NCBI GenBank assembly: GCA_963995525.1
Contig: OZ023214.1
Coordinates: forward strand, 14,394,081 to 14,458,080
Reading direction: 5' to 3'
Length of the DNA stretch: 64,000 nucleotides
Origin: Escarpia spicata
Lineage: Eukaryota > Annelida > Polychaeta > Sabellida > Siboglinidae
The translations under genes and the position numbers were made by a program. The notes under the pieces are model-generated. The model was not told the DNA's origin. It worked only from the letters and a program-made list of their open reading frames with translations, and ran no database searches. Below are positions 22,321 through 38,465 of the stretch, piece after piece. Every line of letters begins with the position of its first letter. Positions within the stretch are counted from its first letter, which is position 1.

Positions 22321-25200
22321 CTACATGTATCCCGCCTTTTTAAGGTGTGTGTCGATTTTATTTTTAAACATATTCACGCTACTAGCACCAACACAATCAG
22401 GAGATAATTTGTTCCATTCATTTACAGTCCTTTGTGAGAATGAGAACTTTCTTATATATAATCTACACTGCTCCTTTACTAATGTAGCTTCATGTCCTCT
22501 GGTCCTTCTATCTTTCTTAACTGAGAAAAAAATGTTTCTATCAATATTTTCATAACCATTCAATATTTTAAACACTTCTATGTGATCTCCTCTCAATCTC
22601 CTGGTCTCTAGTGTTGTTAAACCACATTCTTTTAGGCGTATTTCGTAACTAAGATCCCTCAGATTTGATATCATTTTAGTCGCTCTCCTCTGTACTCTTT
22701 CTAGCATATCTATGTCCTTCTTGCGATATGGCCTCCATACTTGTATACAATATTCTAAATGAGGCCTCACTATTGTTTTGTACAGCGGTACTATTAATTA
22801 TTTTTTCTTATACGCTATATTTCGCCTAATTAATCCAAGGATTTGATTTCCCTTTGACGCTGCAATTCCGCACTGCTCTGAAACCTTCATATCAGCACTA
22901 ATGGTTAACCCTAAGTCCTTTTCTTTTACAGTAGTACTTAGAACAGTACCCCCCATTTTATATTTTACCTCTTCATTCCCATGACCTGTGTGGAGGCATT
23001 TACATTTCCCAAAATTGAACAGCATTTGCCACTTTTCAGACCATTTGATCAACCTATCAAGATCATCTTGTAAATGCTGTCTGTCTCCATCACTTTTAAT
23101 CCTTCTAAACACTTTTGTATCATCCGCAAATTTTAACACCTTGCTTGTTATATCATCGTCCAAATCGTTGATATATATATTAAGAATAATATAGGTCCTA
23201 GTACTGATCCCTGTGGTAAACCACTCAATACCGATTTCCAGTTTGAAGCCTCCCCATCAACTACTACACGTTGTCTTCTGTCATTCAGCCATTTTTCTAT
23301 CCAGTTTATTATACCATTTCCTATGCCATGGGCCTTTAGCTTAAGGAGTAATCTTTGATGTGGTACTTTGTCGAAAGCTTTTTGAAAATCTAAATAGATG
23401 ATATCTACTGGTGATCCCTCATCTACCCACCTAGTGATGTCTTCCAAAAAACATAACATATTTGTTAAGCATGACCTCGCTTTTAAAAACCCATGTTGAG
23501 ATGGGTTTATCAAGTTATGTTTAACAAGAAAATCCACCATGTGATCTTTAATTAGTCTTTCTAATAATTTGCAAATCACTGATGTTAAACTCACTGGTCT
23601 ATAGTTCTCTGACTTGTTTCTCGAACCTTTTTTAAATAACGGTATAATGTTTGCCTCTTTCCATTCTAAAGGAACCACTCCCTCTTCTAATGACAAATTG
23701 AAAACTGTTGCAAGCGGTGCGCTAATTTGTTCTACAATTTCCAATAGTAGTTTGGGCGGAATCCCGTCCACTCCAGATGATTTATTATCCTTCATAGCCC
23801 TTATTTTCTTAGCTACCATTTCCGAGGTTACAACTAACTGTCCTAAATAGTCTGAATCTGCCCCCTTGAACTTAGCCTCTGGTACTGGCAGTGAACTAAT
23901 ATCTTCCCTGGTAAACACTGAACTAAAATACTCATTCAGGTCTTCTGCCATTAAGAATCCCTCTGATATTGTATTTTCAGCACTATCTTCTAGAGGACCG
24001 ACCTTATCCTAAACTTTCTGTTTGCTTCGAATATACGCATAAAAACTCTTACTGTCATGTTTTATATTACTAGCTAATTTTTTTTCATAGCTTCTCTTTG
24101 AATTTCTAATTTCAGCTGTAGCTTGATTAAGTGCTTCTTTATCAATGTTGTAGTCTTCATCATTTCCAGTACATCTATATGACTTCCACATCATTTGTTT
24201 ATACTTAATTTTTCTAATGGCTTCTTTCGATAAGTGTTTCTTTTTAGACCGTTTCCCTTGTTTTTTGAAAGGTACAAATTTATCGACTATGCACTTAATT
24301 TCACTAGTTAAGATATTCCAGCATTCGGTTGCTGTCTTATTCTTCAGTGTGTTATTCCAGTCTATCTTTGCTAAATATTTCCTCATGTCCTTATACCTTC
24401 CTTTGTGGAAATTTCTCCTATACTGCTTTTTACTATTCCTTTCTGATTTTACTTTGATGGTAAAATGTATCTGGTTGTGATCACTACTCCCCAGTGGCTC
24501 ACATATCTTGACATTGTCAACTAATTCTTTCTGTGAGGACAAAACTAAGTCTAACACATTCTCTCCCCTGGTTGGTTCTAGCACATGTTGAGAAAGGAAA
24601 CTATCTTGTACTAAAACTAAAAACTTGTGGTCCTCACTCCCCATACTCTGTAGAGATTTCCATTGTATATGCCCATGGTTAAAGTCCCCCATAATAATAC
24701 AGTTCCGTTTGCTTACTTCCCTTATAGCGTTTTGTATTTTTTCATTCTCTTCTATGCTTATGTTTGGACTTCGATAAACTAACCCAACTGTTAACGTTGA
24801 GTTTCCTGTAACTATGTTACACCAAACAGCTTCTTCGCAATCTGCTTCTCTTTCTAATTTTATTTCATAAGCCTGGATAGATTCTTTAATATATAAAATA
24901 ACTCCACCTCCCTTTCTTCCTATTCTATCTTTCCTAAACATTACATATCCTGTTAGTCCCAATTCGGCATCTGATATATCAGTGGTGGCCCACGATTCGG
25001 TTATACCTATTATGTGAGGGTCAATATCTTCTACCATAATGTTTAGTTCACTTCTTTTGTTTACTATGCTCCTTGCATTTAAACAAATGCATTTATATCC
25101 TGATTCAGAACAGTTTTCCAGGCTGTTCTTTGCCGATTTATTTCTGCTGTCTTTATCTATGCCTCCAGTTTCAGGCTTCTCTGTGAATCCCCCCTGCGAA
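22321..25200 (-). pseudogene. LINE ORF2: endonuclease plus reverse transcriptase (inner copy)
   Basis: Nearly complete. Endonuclease (about 25200-24450) has ITESWATTDIS, GDFNHGHIQW and SSDHNQIHF. RT follows with NIIPLFKKGSRNKSENYRPV, NPSQHGFLKARSCLTNM, IIYLDFQKAFDKVPH, GLPQGSVLGPILFLIYI and the catalytic FADDTKVF. After RT come ILGLIRRNIAYK, RPHLEYCIQVWRPY and the C-terminal NEWNKLSP tail, stop near 22321. Lesions: TAG at about 24009, a two-base TA slip near 23170 just before the FADD box, and TAA at about 22798. Target-primed reverse transcription is the family's role; this copy cannot make intact protein. Confidence 0.9.
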
Positions 25201-25201
25201 T

Positions 25202-25415
25202 CTAGTTTAAATAGATGCAGCCTGTCCCACTGTCAACAGATTGCAGCAAGTTCTCTGAGAAAACTGCTGCCCCCTTTCCACTTAGATGTATGCCATCTCT
25301 CATGTACATATCTTCCCTCCCAACAAAGTATCCCCATAAATCTACGAATCCCACCCCCTCTTCTTTATACATCTGCTAAACTAGTGCGTTGATCGCCATC
25401 CTCTTGCAGTTTCTA
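25202..25415 (-). pseudogene. LINE ORF1 C-terminal fragment (inner copy)
   Basis: Reads YRNCKRMAINALV, stop, QMYKEEGVGFVDLWGYF and DGIHLSGKGAAVF, keeping esterase block V (D-x-x-H). One in-frame stop, and the catalytic serine block lost by 5' truncation. Confidence 0.8.
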
Positions 25416-25423
25416 TATGTAAG

Positions 25424-27278
25424 GGATATGAACAAACGAGACTGTGTTATTATGGGGGATTTTAACCATGGGCATATAAAATGGAAATCTCTACAGGGTA
25501 GTGAGGAACACAAGTTTTTAGTTATAGTACAAAATAGTTTCCTTTCTCAACATGTGCTAGAACAAACCAGGGGAGAGAATGTATTAGATTTAGTTTTGTC
25601 CTCACAGAATGAATTAGTTGACAATATTAAATTATGTGAGCCTCTGAGAAGTAGTGATCACAACCAGATACATTTTACCATCAAAATAAAATCAGAAAGA
25701 AATAATAAAAAGCAGTTCAGGAGATATTTCCACAAAGGAAGATATAAGGAAATGAGGAAATATTTTGCAAAGATAGACTGGAATAACACACAGACGAATA
25801 AGACAGCAACAGAATGCTGGAATATCTTAAAGAATGAAATAGACTGCATCGTATATAAATTTGTTCCCTTCAAAAAACAAGGGAAACGGACCAGAAAGAA
25901 ATACTTATCGAAAGAAGCCATTAGAAAAATTAAGTATAAACAAATTATGTGGAAGTCATATAGACGTACTGGAAATGACGAAGACTACAACATTTATAAA
26001 GAAGCACTAAACCAAGAAGTAGCTAAGAAAATTAGGGCTATGAAGGATAATAAATCATCTGGAGTGGATGGTATTCCACCCAAACTACTATTGGAAATTG
26101 CAGAACAAATTAGCATACCACTTGCAACAGTTTTCAACTTGTCATTAGAAGAGGGAGTGGTTCCTTTAGAATGAAAAGAAGCAAACATTATACCGTTATT
26201 TTAAAAAGGTTCGAGAAACAAATAAAATAATTATAGACCAGTTAGTTTAACATCGGTGATTTGTAAATTATTAGAAAGACTACATGGTGGATTTTCTTGT
26301 TAAACATAACTTGATAAACCCATCTCAACATGGGTTTCTAAAAGCGGTGTTGACATTTGCAGATGATACAAAAGTGTTTAGAAGGATTAAAAGTGATGGA
26401 GATAGACAGCATTTACAAGATGATCTTGACAGGTTGATCAAATGGTCTGAAAAGTGGCAAATGTTGTTCAATTTTGGGAAATGTAAATGCCTTCACACAG
26501 GACGTGGGAACGAATATGTAGAATATACAATGGGGGGAACTGTACTAAGTACTACTGTAAAAGAAAAAGACTTAGGGTTGACAATTAGTGCTGACATGAA
26601 GGTTTCAGAGCAGTGTGGAATTGCAGCTTCAAAAGGAAATCAAATCCTTGGATTGATCAGGCGAAATATAGCATATAAAGAAAAAGAACTAATAATACCG
26701 CTGTACAAAACAATAGTTAGGCCTCATTTAGAATATTGTATACAAGCGTGGAGGCCATACCGCAAGAAGGACAAGAAGGATATGCTAGAAAGAGTGCAGA
26801 GGAGAGCGACTAAAATGATACCAAAACTGAGGGATCTTAGTTATGAAAAACGCCTAAAAGAATGTGGTTTAACAAACTAGAGACCAGGAGATTGAGAGGA
26901 GATCAGATAGAAGTGTTTAAACTATTGAATCGTTATGAACATATTGATAGAAATATGTTTTTTTTCAGTTAAGAAAGATATAAAGACTAGAGGACATGAA
27001 GTTACATTAGTAAAGGAGCAGTGTAGATTAGACGTAAGAAAGTTATAATTTTCACAAAGGAATGTGAATGAATGGAACAGATTATGTGATGATTGTGTGG
27101 GTGCTAGTAGTGTGAATATGTTTAAAAATAAAATCGACACATACCTAAGAAGGGCTGGATATATGTAGATAAAAGGATTGGACTCTCGATAAGCCAAAGG
27201 GCTTCCTTGTCCACGTGCCATCTAGAGTTAATTCTCTGGATGGCAATCTTGTTAAATCTTGTTAAATATTGTTAATTG
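25424..27278 (+). mobile_element. CR1/L2-like LINE (host copy), 3' part, with internal deletions
   Basis: Continues the endonuclease from DMNKRDCVIMGDFNHGH. By comparison with the inner copy, about 110 codons are missing between KEALNQ and EVAKKIRAMKDN (near 26015), and the RT core between HGFLKA and LTFADDTKVF (near 26346) is missing. Several stops (26174, 26878) and frameshifts follow. The 3' end has the same stem-loop (27217-27244) and TTGTTAAATC-type tail as the inner copy. Confidence 0.85.
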
Positions 27279-28299
27279 AAAAAGGATATAATAATTGGTA
27301 TGCCATTTTTTTATTATCTCAAAATAATATACTATATGAGACAAGAAAAATGATAACGATTACTCATAAATGCAACCCAAACTGAGTATTATGACAACAC
27401 CGTCACTACCAGTTTGTGTTTCCATTACTAATTAAAACAACAAATTCGCGCTGCGGAGCTGGTCATCCGTCAAATAAGAAGATGCTAAGAATACTCGCTA
27501 ACAGCACTTGGATGCAGCCGCGGTTCACTCGCGAGCCACCATCGACTTGCAGATTCGTCGGCGGGCAGGCGTATTCAATTTCACGGCCAACTAAGCGTTG
27601 TCTTCGCGCGGCAAATCTGCCCAATCATTTCTGTTGATCGCCGCATAGTCGGACAACAATCGTGTATAATGTCGTGCATTAATAACAAATGTCCTGATGA
27701 CTCGGCCACGCAGTCTATCGATTACTCTGTCTCATCATCAACAACAAGCTCGCGATAAGTAATATATAATAGGTGTCTTCTCGTGGTGGACGTGCGCGTT
27801 CTTATGTAGAAATCGAACTTTAATAAAGAGGGGATACAGACTTATTTCTGTAAATTCACCAAGGCCGAAAGGATAATCACATTGCTATTTTATGAAATCT
27901 TTACACGGAAACAGAATATAGGTGAATTAAATAAAATGAGTCTACGTGACTGGAATTAGTTCTACATTTTATGTTCTAAATTCTGAAAATAATGTTTTGT
28001 TAGTGAAAATCTCACTCTGATATAAAAGTAGGCATGTGCATATAGTAAACAGTATGAGAGATATGTTCTAAACTTACAAGTATCGTTGTGTTACTTGATG
28101 GCGGTGCATTAAAATATGTTTATTATTTGTGAGAGACAGGCACTATCAACAAAACACATGAAGCGTTTGAATCTCAGAAAACTGAACAGTAGTTTGTTTA
28201 CCACATTGAAACAACGCGTCTATTTGTTTAGCCCGTGGTTGCACTTGGATATGTTGATCCTAAGTTGTTTGAGATATAGCACCTGTAAACATGTTTAAA
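27279..28299. other. No gene recognised
   Basis: Mixed composition. A GC-richer stretch at 27430-27640 has a short open frame without recognisable motifs. Confidence 0.35.
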
Positions 28300-28375
28300 C
28301 CTAGTTCTAATTGATAGCCTCTTAGTCTCCTCGTCTCTACTGTTAACAAACCACATTCTAGTAGGCAGCTTTTCC
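28300..28375 (-). pseudogene. Short LINE RT-tail scrap (21-27 kb family)
   Basis: LLECGLLTVETRRLRGYQLE matches LKECGLTTLETRRLRGDHIE in the inner LINE copy. Only about 25 codons remain. Confidence 0.7.
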
Positions 28376-29260
28376 ACTGCACTCTTTTAACCCGGTCATA
28401 ATTCGTATTATCGCATAAGCAATTTGCAGCAAATGACACACAGGGTGTCCGCCTTCCCCGCAATCCGAAACTACTTGTGCTGCCGCGCATACATATTGCA
28501 CGGCGATCTTGGCTGGCGTATTTTCTAACGAGATATTTCAACGTAATTATAAACACAACATGTTCAGCCATCAGAAAGAACGATATAGCACTACAAACTC
28601 GCCGAATGAGGATTGTAAGATCGTGTGAATACGTCAAGACAATGAGACTAATAGCGCGTTGCCGAATGTCGTATTTAAGTTGTAACTAATTACACATGAA
28701 TACGTAAACGAGGCGACTACGATGTGTAGCAAATTAGTCGATCTTAAATCTTCTTAATTTAATAAGATCTCTTCAAATCGACGCGTTATCTCGGCAGCGT
28801 CAGACGACAGCACGTCCGACGGTGACGTTAGAGGAACGTTACAGGACGTGTTGTGGGGGTGCGTGATCGTAATAAACACTCAGTCAGAGAAAACCTCATT
28901 TAAATTGATTTATTTAAATCATACCATTTTACCGTAGTGAAACAGTTCAGTTCGGAATCGCGCCGAGTTACATAAAATGCTACTACATCGCCTTCTTTGG
29001 CAAGATTACAGCTACGCACGCAGCCTCGGCCGCGGTATATTTTCGAACGTTACGTTGAATGTTAAACCCAGGACGTATGTTCCTTATTTTTAAATATGAT
29101 GATCCTAATACTGGGGTAACCATGTTAAAACTTTCAGTCCGCTAAATAAGTGCGAAAGTATTCGCAATTTTAATATTTAGACTGCGAACTGTTGAAATTG
29201 TAGGTACCGTTACTATAAAAGGCTAAACACGCACATGCGCACGCACGCACGCACGCACAC
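28376..29260. other. No gene recognised
   Basis: GC-richer, CpG-containing in 28770-28870; short frames only. Confidence 0.35.
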
Positions 29261-29273
29261 GCACACACACACA

Positions 29274-30645
29274 CCCGTAGCCAGCTTTTCATAATGGGGG
29301 TTCATATTTAACAATTCAGACTCCAGGTGGCGCCACAAGTTCATATGGGGTTATATTTTTTCACAATGTAGAGTTCACTTGAGGGCTCATAACGCAGAAG
29401 GTAAAATTTATCACTGGAAGAACAATGACGTGGGTGTAAGATAGGTGGACCATGTGATTTCGTCTTATATCCTTCCATCTTATATACAAACATCACATTT
29501 TAGCATCCCCAGCAGGCCCATGACGAGGTCGTGTTGGGTGTGCGTTTTCAGACAAAGTGGGACCAATATGTGGTCTGTGGAGATTTGTCACATTTTGTTG
29601 CCTGGTTAAGCCTAATTTATACTCAATTGTATTCACAAAAGCCAAAACGCAGTATAGTGTTAATATAACCGTCCTCTTGTGGAATTTGAAATAAATTCTA
29701 GGTGTCAAACAGTCAAGTACTATATCTTCTACACCACACTGACTCCAGGAAACACTAACTATACGGAACATAAAATGGATATAATATTTGATAATAAAAG
29801 CGATCAGGCGATAAGGCTTCCTTTTCTGAGATCTTCAAACAAGCAACTAGCAACCACAGTATTTCGGCAATCATACAGCCACACACAATTACACGATTTC
29901 ACATCAGCACGTGCATTTTAAAATGGGTGAAGCTAAACGTTATTCTGTATTGGTTAAATACAATTATTCATAGAAATTCTTGTTCCAACTCAATAGATGA
30001 AAATTATTATTTGTGTTAAGCCAGATGAATGTGCCTACCGGATTTGTAGCTTGTAAGAAATACACTCGCTATACATCTTAAGTTGACGATGGTTGAGTAT
30101 AGCCTCTTTAACAGTCGGTAGTTACCTCAATCAGCATACTAAAAACAAAAAGCCGCACCTCTCGTTTACTTTTAACAGAGTTCTGATGGGAATTAAATCA
30201 CGAATTATTTTTATGGTTTAATTTATGTGCTCATAATTGTTCAATCATCGTCACCCCGTTCATTCACCAGTAATTTGTTTGCACCTGTCACCTCTGAGTG
30301 ACTACAATTAGGACTCAAAATTTTACATTTGGTGTAAAACTGGCTTCTTGTGTATTTGTTACCCCATGGGGTAGTGTGAAGTCTTTCTGCATGGCTAATT
30401 GGAGGTAATGGTCCATTGACACACATTCCTCTAGTGACTGCCCTTTTCACACATGCCATTGAAGACAGACCCTCAGCCAGGCTCCCATACATTCAGCGAT
30501 AAACGCTTTTGAGAAATATGGAATACACTTAGTGGTTCACATTTTAAAGATGCCATTTTGAGAGGGGGTTCATATTTTGGAGAAGGGGATTCACAAAAAG
30601 GGGGGTTCAGGTGAACCCCGTGAACCCCCCTGGCTACGGGCCTGC
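29274..30645. mobile_element. TIR transposon copy B, relative of copy A, inverse orientation
   Basis: The left end (CCCGTAGCCAGCTTTTC) corresponds to the right end of copy A. The right end in reverse complement is CAGGCCCGTAGCCAGGGGGG, the left end of copy A. Shared internal phrases include the ctccaggtggcgcc segment and the cacgtgcattttaaaat segment. Copy B also sits between GCAC/CA microsatellites (29225-29273 and 30646-30690). No transposase. Confidence 0.65.
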
Positions 30646-30650
30646 ACACG

Positions 30651-30694
<44 letters not shown>

Positions 30695-30803
30695 TATTAA
30701 TACGTCAACTGTAAGTGTGACCCTCAGTTGTTAATGTTCACAAGCTTCTCACCATTGTGCGCATTTAAAAATGTGCGCCGCAAGACATTATTTTGTTATA
30801 GCA

Positions 30804-30855
<52 letters not shown>

Positions 30856-31200
30856 TCCGTAGCAACTAATGAAACTATGACACGCATCAGACCAAATGAA
30901 ATTGTTCTACGGGTTTCCGTTTGTAACAAATACACTCGGTACACATTTTAAATGTTAAGCAAAATGTAATTTTTGTTTTTGCGCACTCGTATATGTGCAT
31001 GCGTGCGTGCGTGCATGCGTGCGTACACATGTACGCTCGCGTGTGTGGGAGTTAATATGTACAAGTACGTGTACGTGTGCGCAATTGTGTGTGTGTGTGC
31101 GTCCGTGCGTGTGTGCGTGCATGCGTGTGCCTGTGCGTCTGCGCATGTATGCATGCGCGCGTGTGTGTGCAAGATGTCTTAGTCCGTAGAGATGATACGT
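30646..31200. repeat. CA, TA and GTGC-type simple repeats
   Basis: (CA)n at about 30646-30690, (TA)n at about 30808-30850, and an irregular GTGC/GTGT block at 30985-31170. Confidence 0.85.
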
Positions 31201-31279
31201 TGCACAGGTGATATGAAGTGTACTTTTAATAACTATGTCGTCCCAAATCATTGGAAAAGTCCACGATGAAAGAAGAGAC

Positions 31280-33979
<2,700 letters not shown>

Positions 33980-34179
33980 NNNNNNNNNNNNNNNNNNNNN
34001 NNNNNNNNNNNNNNNNNNNNNNNNNNNNNNNNNNNNNNNNNNNNNNNNNNNNNNNNNNNNNNNNNNNNNNNNNNNNNNNNNNNNNNNNNNNNNNNNNNNN
34101 NNNNNNNNNNNNNNNNNNNNNNNNNNNNNNNNNNNNNNNNNNNNNNNNNNNNNNNNNNNNNNNNNNNNNNNNNNNNNNN
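33980..34179. other. Assembly gap (200 N)
   Basis: Exactly 200 undetermined bases, probably a placeholder length. The left edge ends atgtatgt and the right edge begins agagaagagag, so a microsatellite may lie in the gap. Confidence 0.99.
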
Positions 34180-34603
34180 AGAGAAGAGAGAAATATTAAT
34201 AGTTTGTTTGATGATTTTACCATAGCTAAAATAAAATAATAATCGAGCTACCATATCGTACTGGATATCCGATAGGTTTAATTTTTTCGCAAAATGAATT
34301 TGTAATGATACAAGCGAAAATCGAATTGAAGACGCATCTTTAACACTACAGTAAATATGTTGAGTATATACTGGCCGGGAAATAGTACGTCATGAACACT
34401 AAACAGCGTTCGCAATTTGAACATTTGAACGATGGGCCCGCGAAATGTTTAAATTATAAACCTGTCCATGATTACCTAACAGAACAGGCGCCCCTTTAAT
34501 ACAAAGTTGTATCTGTAAGTGAAGAGATGTTGTTATTGCTGCGACTATTGTCGGTAGCCAATAAGAAACGCACGGCTGGTTCGCCGCTAAGAAAGAGTTA
34601 TAT

Positions 34604-34703
34604 GCACACATCCGGTGGTATTTGCCACACATCCGGTGGTATTGCCACACATCCGGTGGTATTGCCACACATCCGGTGGTATTGCCACACATCCGGTGCT
34701 ATA
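34604..34703. repeat. 20-bp tandem repeat, five copies
   Basis: Unit cacatccggtggtattgcca, the first copy with one extra T, the last with ggtgct. Confidence 0.95.
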
Positions 34704-35040
34704 AAGTAGCGAGCCCGGTTTTAGTTGTGTGCATTTTGAATAAAACATAATCATACTGTTGTCTGGCTATCCTACAATAGAATGGCGTGGTAGGGTAAGG
34801 GTCAGATATTTTGAGCATTGCTACTATTATGAGCACCCACCCGGTGGCCTAAGCCAACATTGTCAGGTGGTGCCATCTGTGTTTTTTTTAATGATATCGT
34901 CTGCAAATCATGCGTGCCAACCTAGTCCTTCGATTTGATGAGCATTTTCCAAGCTGAGGTGTATTGAAGCAATTTTCTTTTAACATATATATATATATAT
35001 ATATATATATACCAATATTATATGTATTATATACGTTACT

Positions 35041-35160
35041 GGTGGAATTTATATATTCCGTTATGCTGCCTACACATATATAGGGTAAGGTCGGGAATTA
35101 TGAGCACAGTATTATTTTTGCCGACATGTTGTTAAATACATGTCAGAATGGCCTCATATA
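35041..35160. repeat. Left arm of a long inverted repeat flanking the LTR cluster
   Basis: tagggtaaggtcgggaatta and catgtcagaatggcctcata reappear as reverse complements at 43678-43790. The two flanks enclose about 8.5 kb of LTR-element sequence. Confidence 0.75.
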
Positions 35161-35162
35161 TA

Positions 35163-35525
<363 letters not shown>

Positions 35526-35551
35526 GTGGCTACGAGAAAACGAACTTAAGC

Positions 35552-36117
35552 ATGTCAGGGAAGAGCGCCCGCTTCGAGCCGTGTGTGGAAGAGAAGAAGA
35601 GGTTCGAAATACGATGCGGAATACGATGCGGTAATTCGTGCGGCGACCACGGTTTACAAACAGCAACTAACAACCATAGGCCTGAGAAACAAATTCATGA
35701 ACAGACTGCGTAGGCCTTCAGAGTCAGTGGCGCAGTTTGCGCTGGCGTTGCGTGAGATGAGGCTCTGAGAGGCATGTTCGTAAAGGGCCTGAACTTGACG
35801 GCGGTACAAGCGAAGTTAATGCTCAGAGACAATTCGTTAACGTTCAATGAGGCTTATCAGACGGCGGTCGCCGAGGAAATGGCGGCCGTGAAGAGCTCCA
35901 TCGGCGACCGCAGCGGTGCATCACGTGACTAGTCGGGGATCACCAAGACAGAAGCAGACGACGGTGCCAGTCGACCGAGGGTGCTTCCGATGCGGCAGAC
36001 ACCACTTTGCTGCTAAATGCAAATTCATTGATAATTTTTTTTACTTGTGTGGTAAAATTGGTCATGCAGCAAAAATGTGCAAGTCAAAAGGCCGAAGGGA
36101 GATCAGTTCATATAGGC
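35552..36117 (+). pseudogene. gag remnant with zinc knuckles
   Basis: Starts at ATG 35552 and soon shifts frame. Capsid-like SESVAQFALALREM, then after a further shift LNLTAVQAKLMLRD. Two knuckles follow: CFRCGRHHFAAKC (variant C-x2-C-x3-H-x4-C) and YLCGKIGHAAKMC, where the first cysteine has become F. At least two frameshifts and a stop at about 35929. Confidence 0.75.
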
Positions 36118-36179
36118 AGAGAGGTTTAAGAAGTTGATGATGATGTTGATGAGGCTACTGATGTTTATGGCAGTCAGAG

Positions 36180-38185
36180 TGACCTAGGTCTACATGTAGT
36201 GTACACAGCTAACGAGGTTAAGAGAGGCTTACTTGTGAACATGGAGTTAATTGGACACAATGTGTCAATGCTTGTAGATACTGGGACGGCGGTATCTATT
36301 GTACCGGAGAATGTGTAAAAAAAATGGCTTGCGTAGCTTTCCACTAGAACAAATCGGTCTAAAGCTAAGGTCATACACCGGAGAACTAATCCCATTGGCA
36401 GGTAAATTGTGTGTGCCTGTCAAATATCGTGGTAACACGCATTCATTGCAGGTGTCTGTGGCGAAAGGGTCACGACCAGCATTGATGGGGCGGGATTGGT
36501 TAAAGCAGATACCACTTGACTGGGGTGCAATTTTCAGTGTCAATCCCCAGATCGTTACAGAGGTAGACCAGTTGTTGATTGATTACGGGAATTTGTTCAA
36601 AGAGTCACGTGAGGGGATTAAGGGCTATTCTGCAGTTCGTAAAGTGAAACTAGATCAAAGGCCACTTTTCCAGAAGGCGCGTCCGGTGCTTTATTCAATG
36701 CGAGAAGTCGTGAAAGTGAACTCGAGCGTCTTGAATCAATTGGCGTTCTTCATCGTGTTGAGTCTAGTGAATGGGCAAGCCCCACAGTCAATGTTCCAAA
36801 AATAAAAAACGGTAAGATGTCAGTGCAGATTTTTTTGCGATTTCAAGTTGTTGAACGCAGCAATCGAATATGACAAGTATCCGCTTCCTACAACACAGGA
36901 TTTGATCACCAAATTGGGGTTTTCGGTTCTTGACTTGAGTGGGGCCTTCAATCAGATGGAAGTGTGCGAGGAGTAGATTCCTCTACTAACAATCAACACC
37001 CACAAGGGACTGCACAGAATGCGCAGGCTAGCATATGGCGTGAAGACGTCACCGTCCATTTTTCAAGCGACTATGAACAAATTCTTGAGTGGCATTGAAA
37101 ATGTGATCTGCTTCATAGATGATATTCTCGTTGTGGGTGAAGACGAGGCCGATCATCTAAAAATACTGAATCTGGTGCTAGCACGACTAGACCAAAACAG
37201 GTTGAAGTTGAACAAAGCTAAGTGCAGGTTTCTGAAGTCGAAGGTGCAATACTTGGGCCACATCGTGAGTGCTGAGGGCATTGAGCCTGTGCAGGACAAG
37301 GTTGAAGCTATCAGAATTTGACGGTGTTGCAGAGTTTCCTTGGTCTAGTCCAATATTACGCGAAGTTAATGGCCAACTTGTCCTCGATGCTGCAGCCTCT
37401 CTTCAGACGTCTTCAGGCAGGGGTCAAGTGGTCCTGGGATGAGGAATGTGAGGCAGCATTCACTCAGTGCAAAAGAGTACTGTCCAGTTGAACCATCTTC
37501 ACGCACTACGACCAGAGAAAAGAGCTGATATTGGCTACCGATGCGAGCCAGTATGGTATTGGCGCAGTCATTAGCCACAAAATGAAGGATGGATCAAAGA
37601 AGTCGATAGCATTTGCCTCGTGAACACTGAGCAAAGCCGAGACAAATTACTCGCAGATCGAAAAGGAGGCCTTGGTGATATTATACGGAGTGAAGAAGTT
37701 TCATCTCTACTTGTTTGGTCGCTTTTTTACACTGGTGACGGATCATCGTTCACTGGTTCGCATCTTCGGAGAAAAGACTGGCGTACCTACGATGACGGCG
37801 GCTCGGATACAGCGATGGGCTCTGATGCTGGCTGGTTATCAATATGAGATCCAATTCAAGTCATAAAAAAAAAATGCGAACGCAGATGCACTGAGCAGAT
37901 TGCCGGTGGGATCGCCCGAGTCGGCTGATCCTGGTGAAACGGTGGCAGCAGTCAGCATGTTGTCGGTGGCCGAACTTCCAGTAACGGCTAAAATGATTGC
38001 AGGGGCTACCAGAAAGGATCCTGCGTTGGCCAAGGTCTATGAATTCACACTGCAAGGCTGGCCAAACTCAACCGATGAGTCGGTGAATGCATATCAATGC
38101 AGAAAAGATGAATTGTCGTTGGAAGATGGTTGTCTTCTCTGGGGGAGGAAAGTAGTCATTCCGGCAGTGTTCAGAGAATATATTA
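36180..38185 (+). pseudogene. pol remnant: protease, RT, RNase H, start of integrase
   Basis: Protease: MLVDTGTAVSIVPENV (D-T-G). RT: LTKLGFSVLDLS-type segment, LAYGVKTSPSIFQATMNKF, and the catalytic box FIDDILV near 37111-37131. The tether and RNase H follow: [36 protein letters not shown] and VTDHRSLV, then NADALSRLP. Stops occur at about 36318, 36975, 37320, 37489, 37621 and 37865, plus a frameshift near 36700-36800. The frame reaches VVIPAVFREYI at the insertion point of the DNA transposon. Confidence 0.85.
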
Positions 38186-38426
38186 TGGTCGATTCTCACG
38201 AAAGGTCGGCTTTTTCGAATTATTTTTTTTTAAACGTGAGTTGTATGTTTAATAATAGACTGGCACACATTCTCAATACTGATTATGAAATACGATATGT
38301 TGAGCTACAACGACCTTTAACGTTGTTTGGCTCGGCTCAGAAGCAGTGTGTACATATTGTTTTTTTGTAATGTAAAAATATACAATATCCATACAGCATG
38401 CAATTTGTAAGCTAGGATTTCATACA

Positions 38427-38465
<39 letters not shown>

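Larger units (their letters stand above)
22222..25419 (-). mobile_element. CR1/L2-like LINE (inner copy), nested in the host copy
   Basis: 3.2-kb 5'-truncated copy of the same family in opposite orientation. The 3' terminus is at 22222 with a tail of repeated TTGTTAAATC units preceded by a stem-loop (22245-22271). The 5' truncation is inside ORF1 at about 25419. TAAG occurs at both borders (22218-22221 and 25420-25423), a plausible short target duplication. ORF2 has only three visible lesions, so it is younger than the host copy. Confidence 0.85.
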
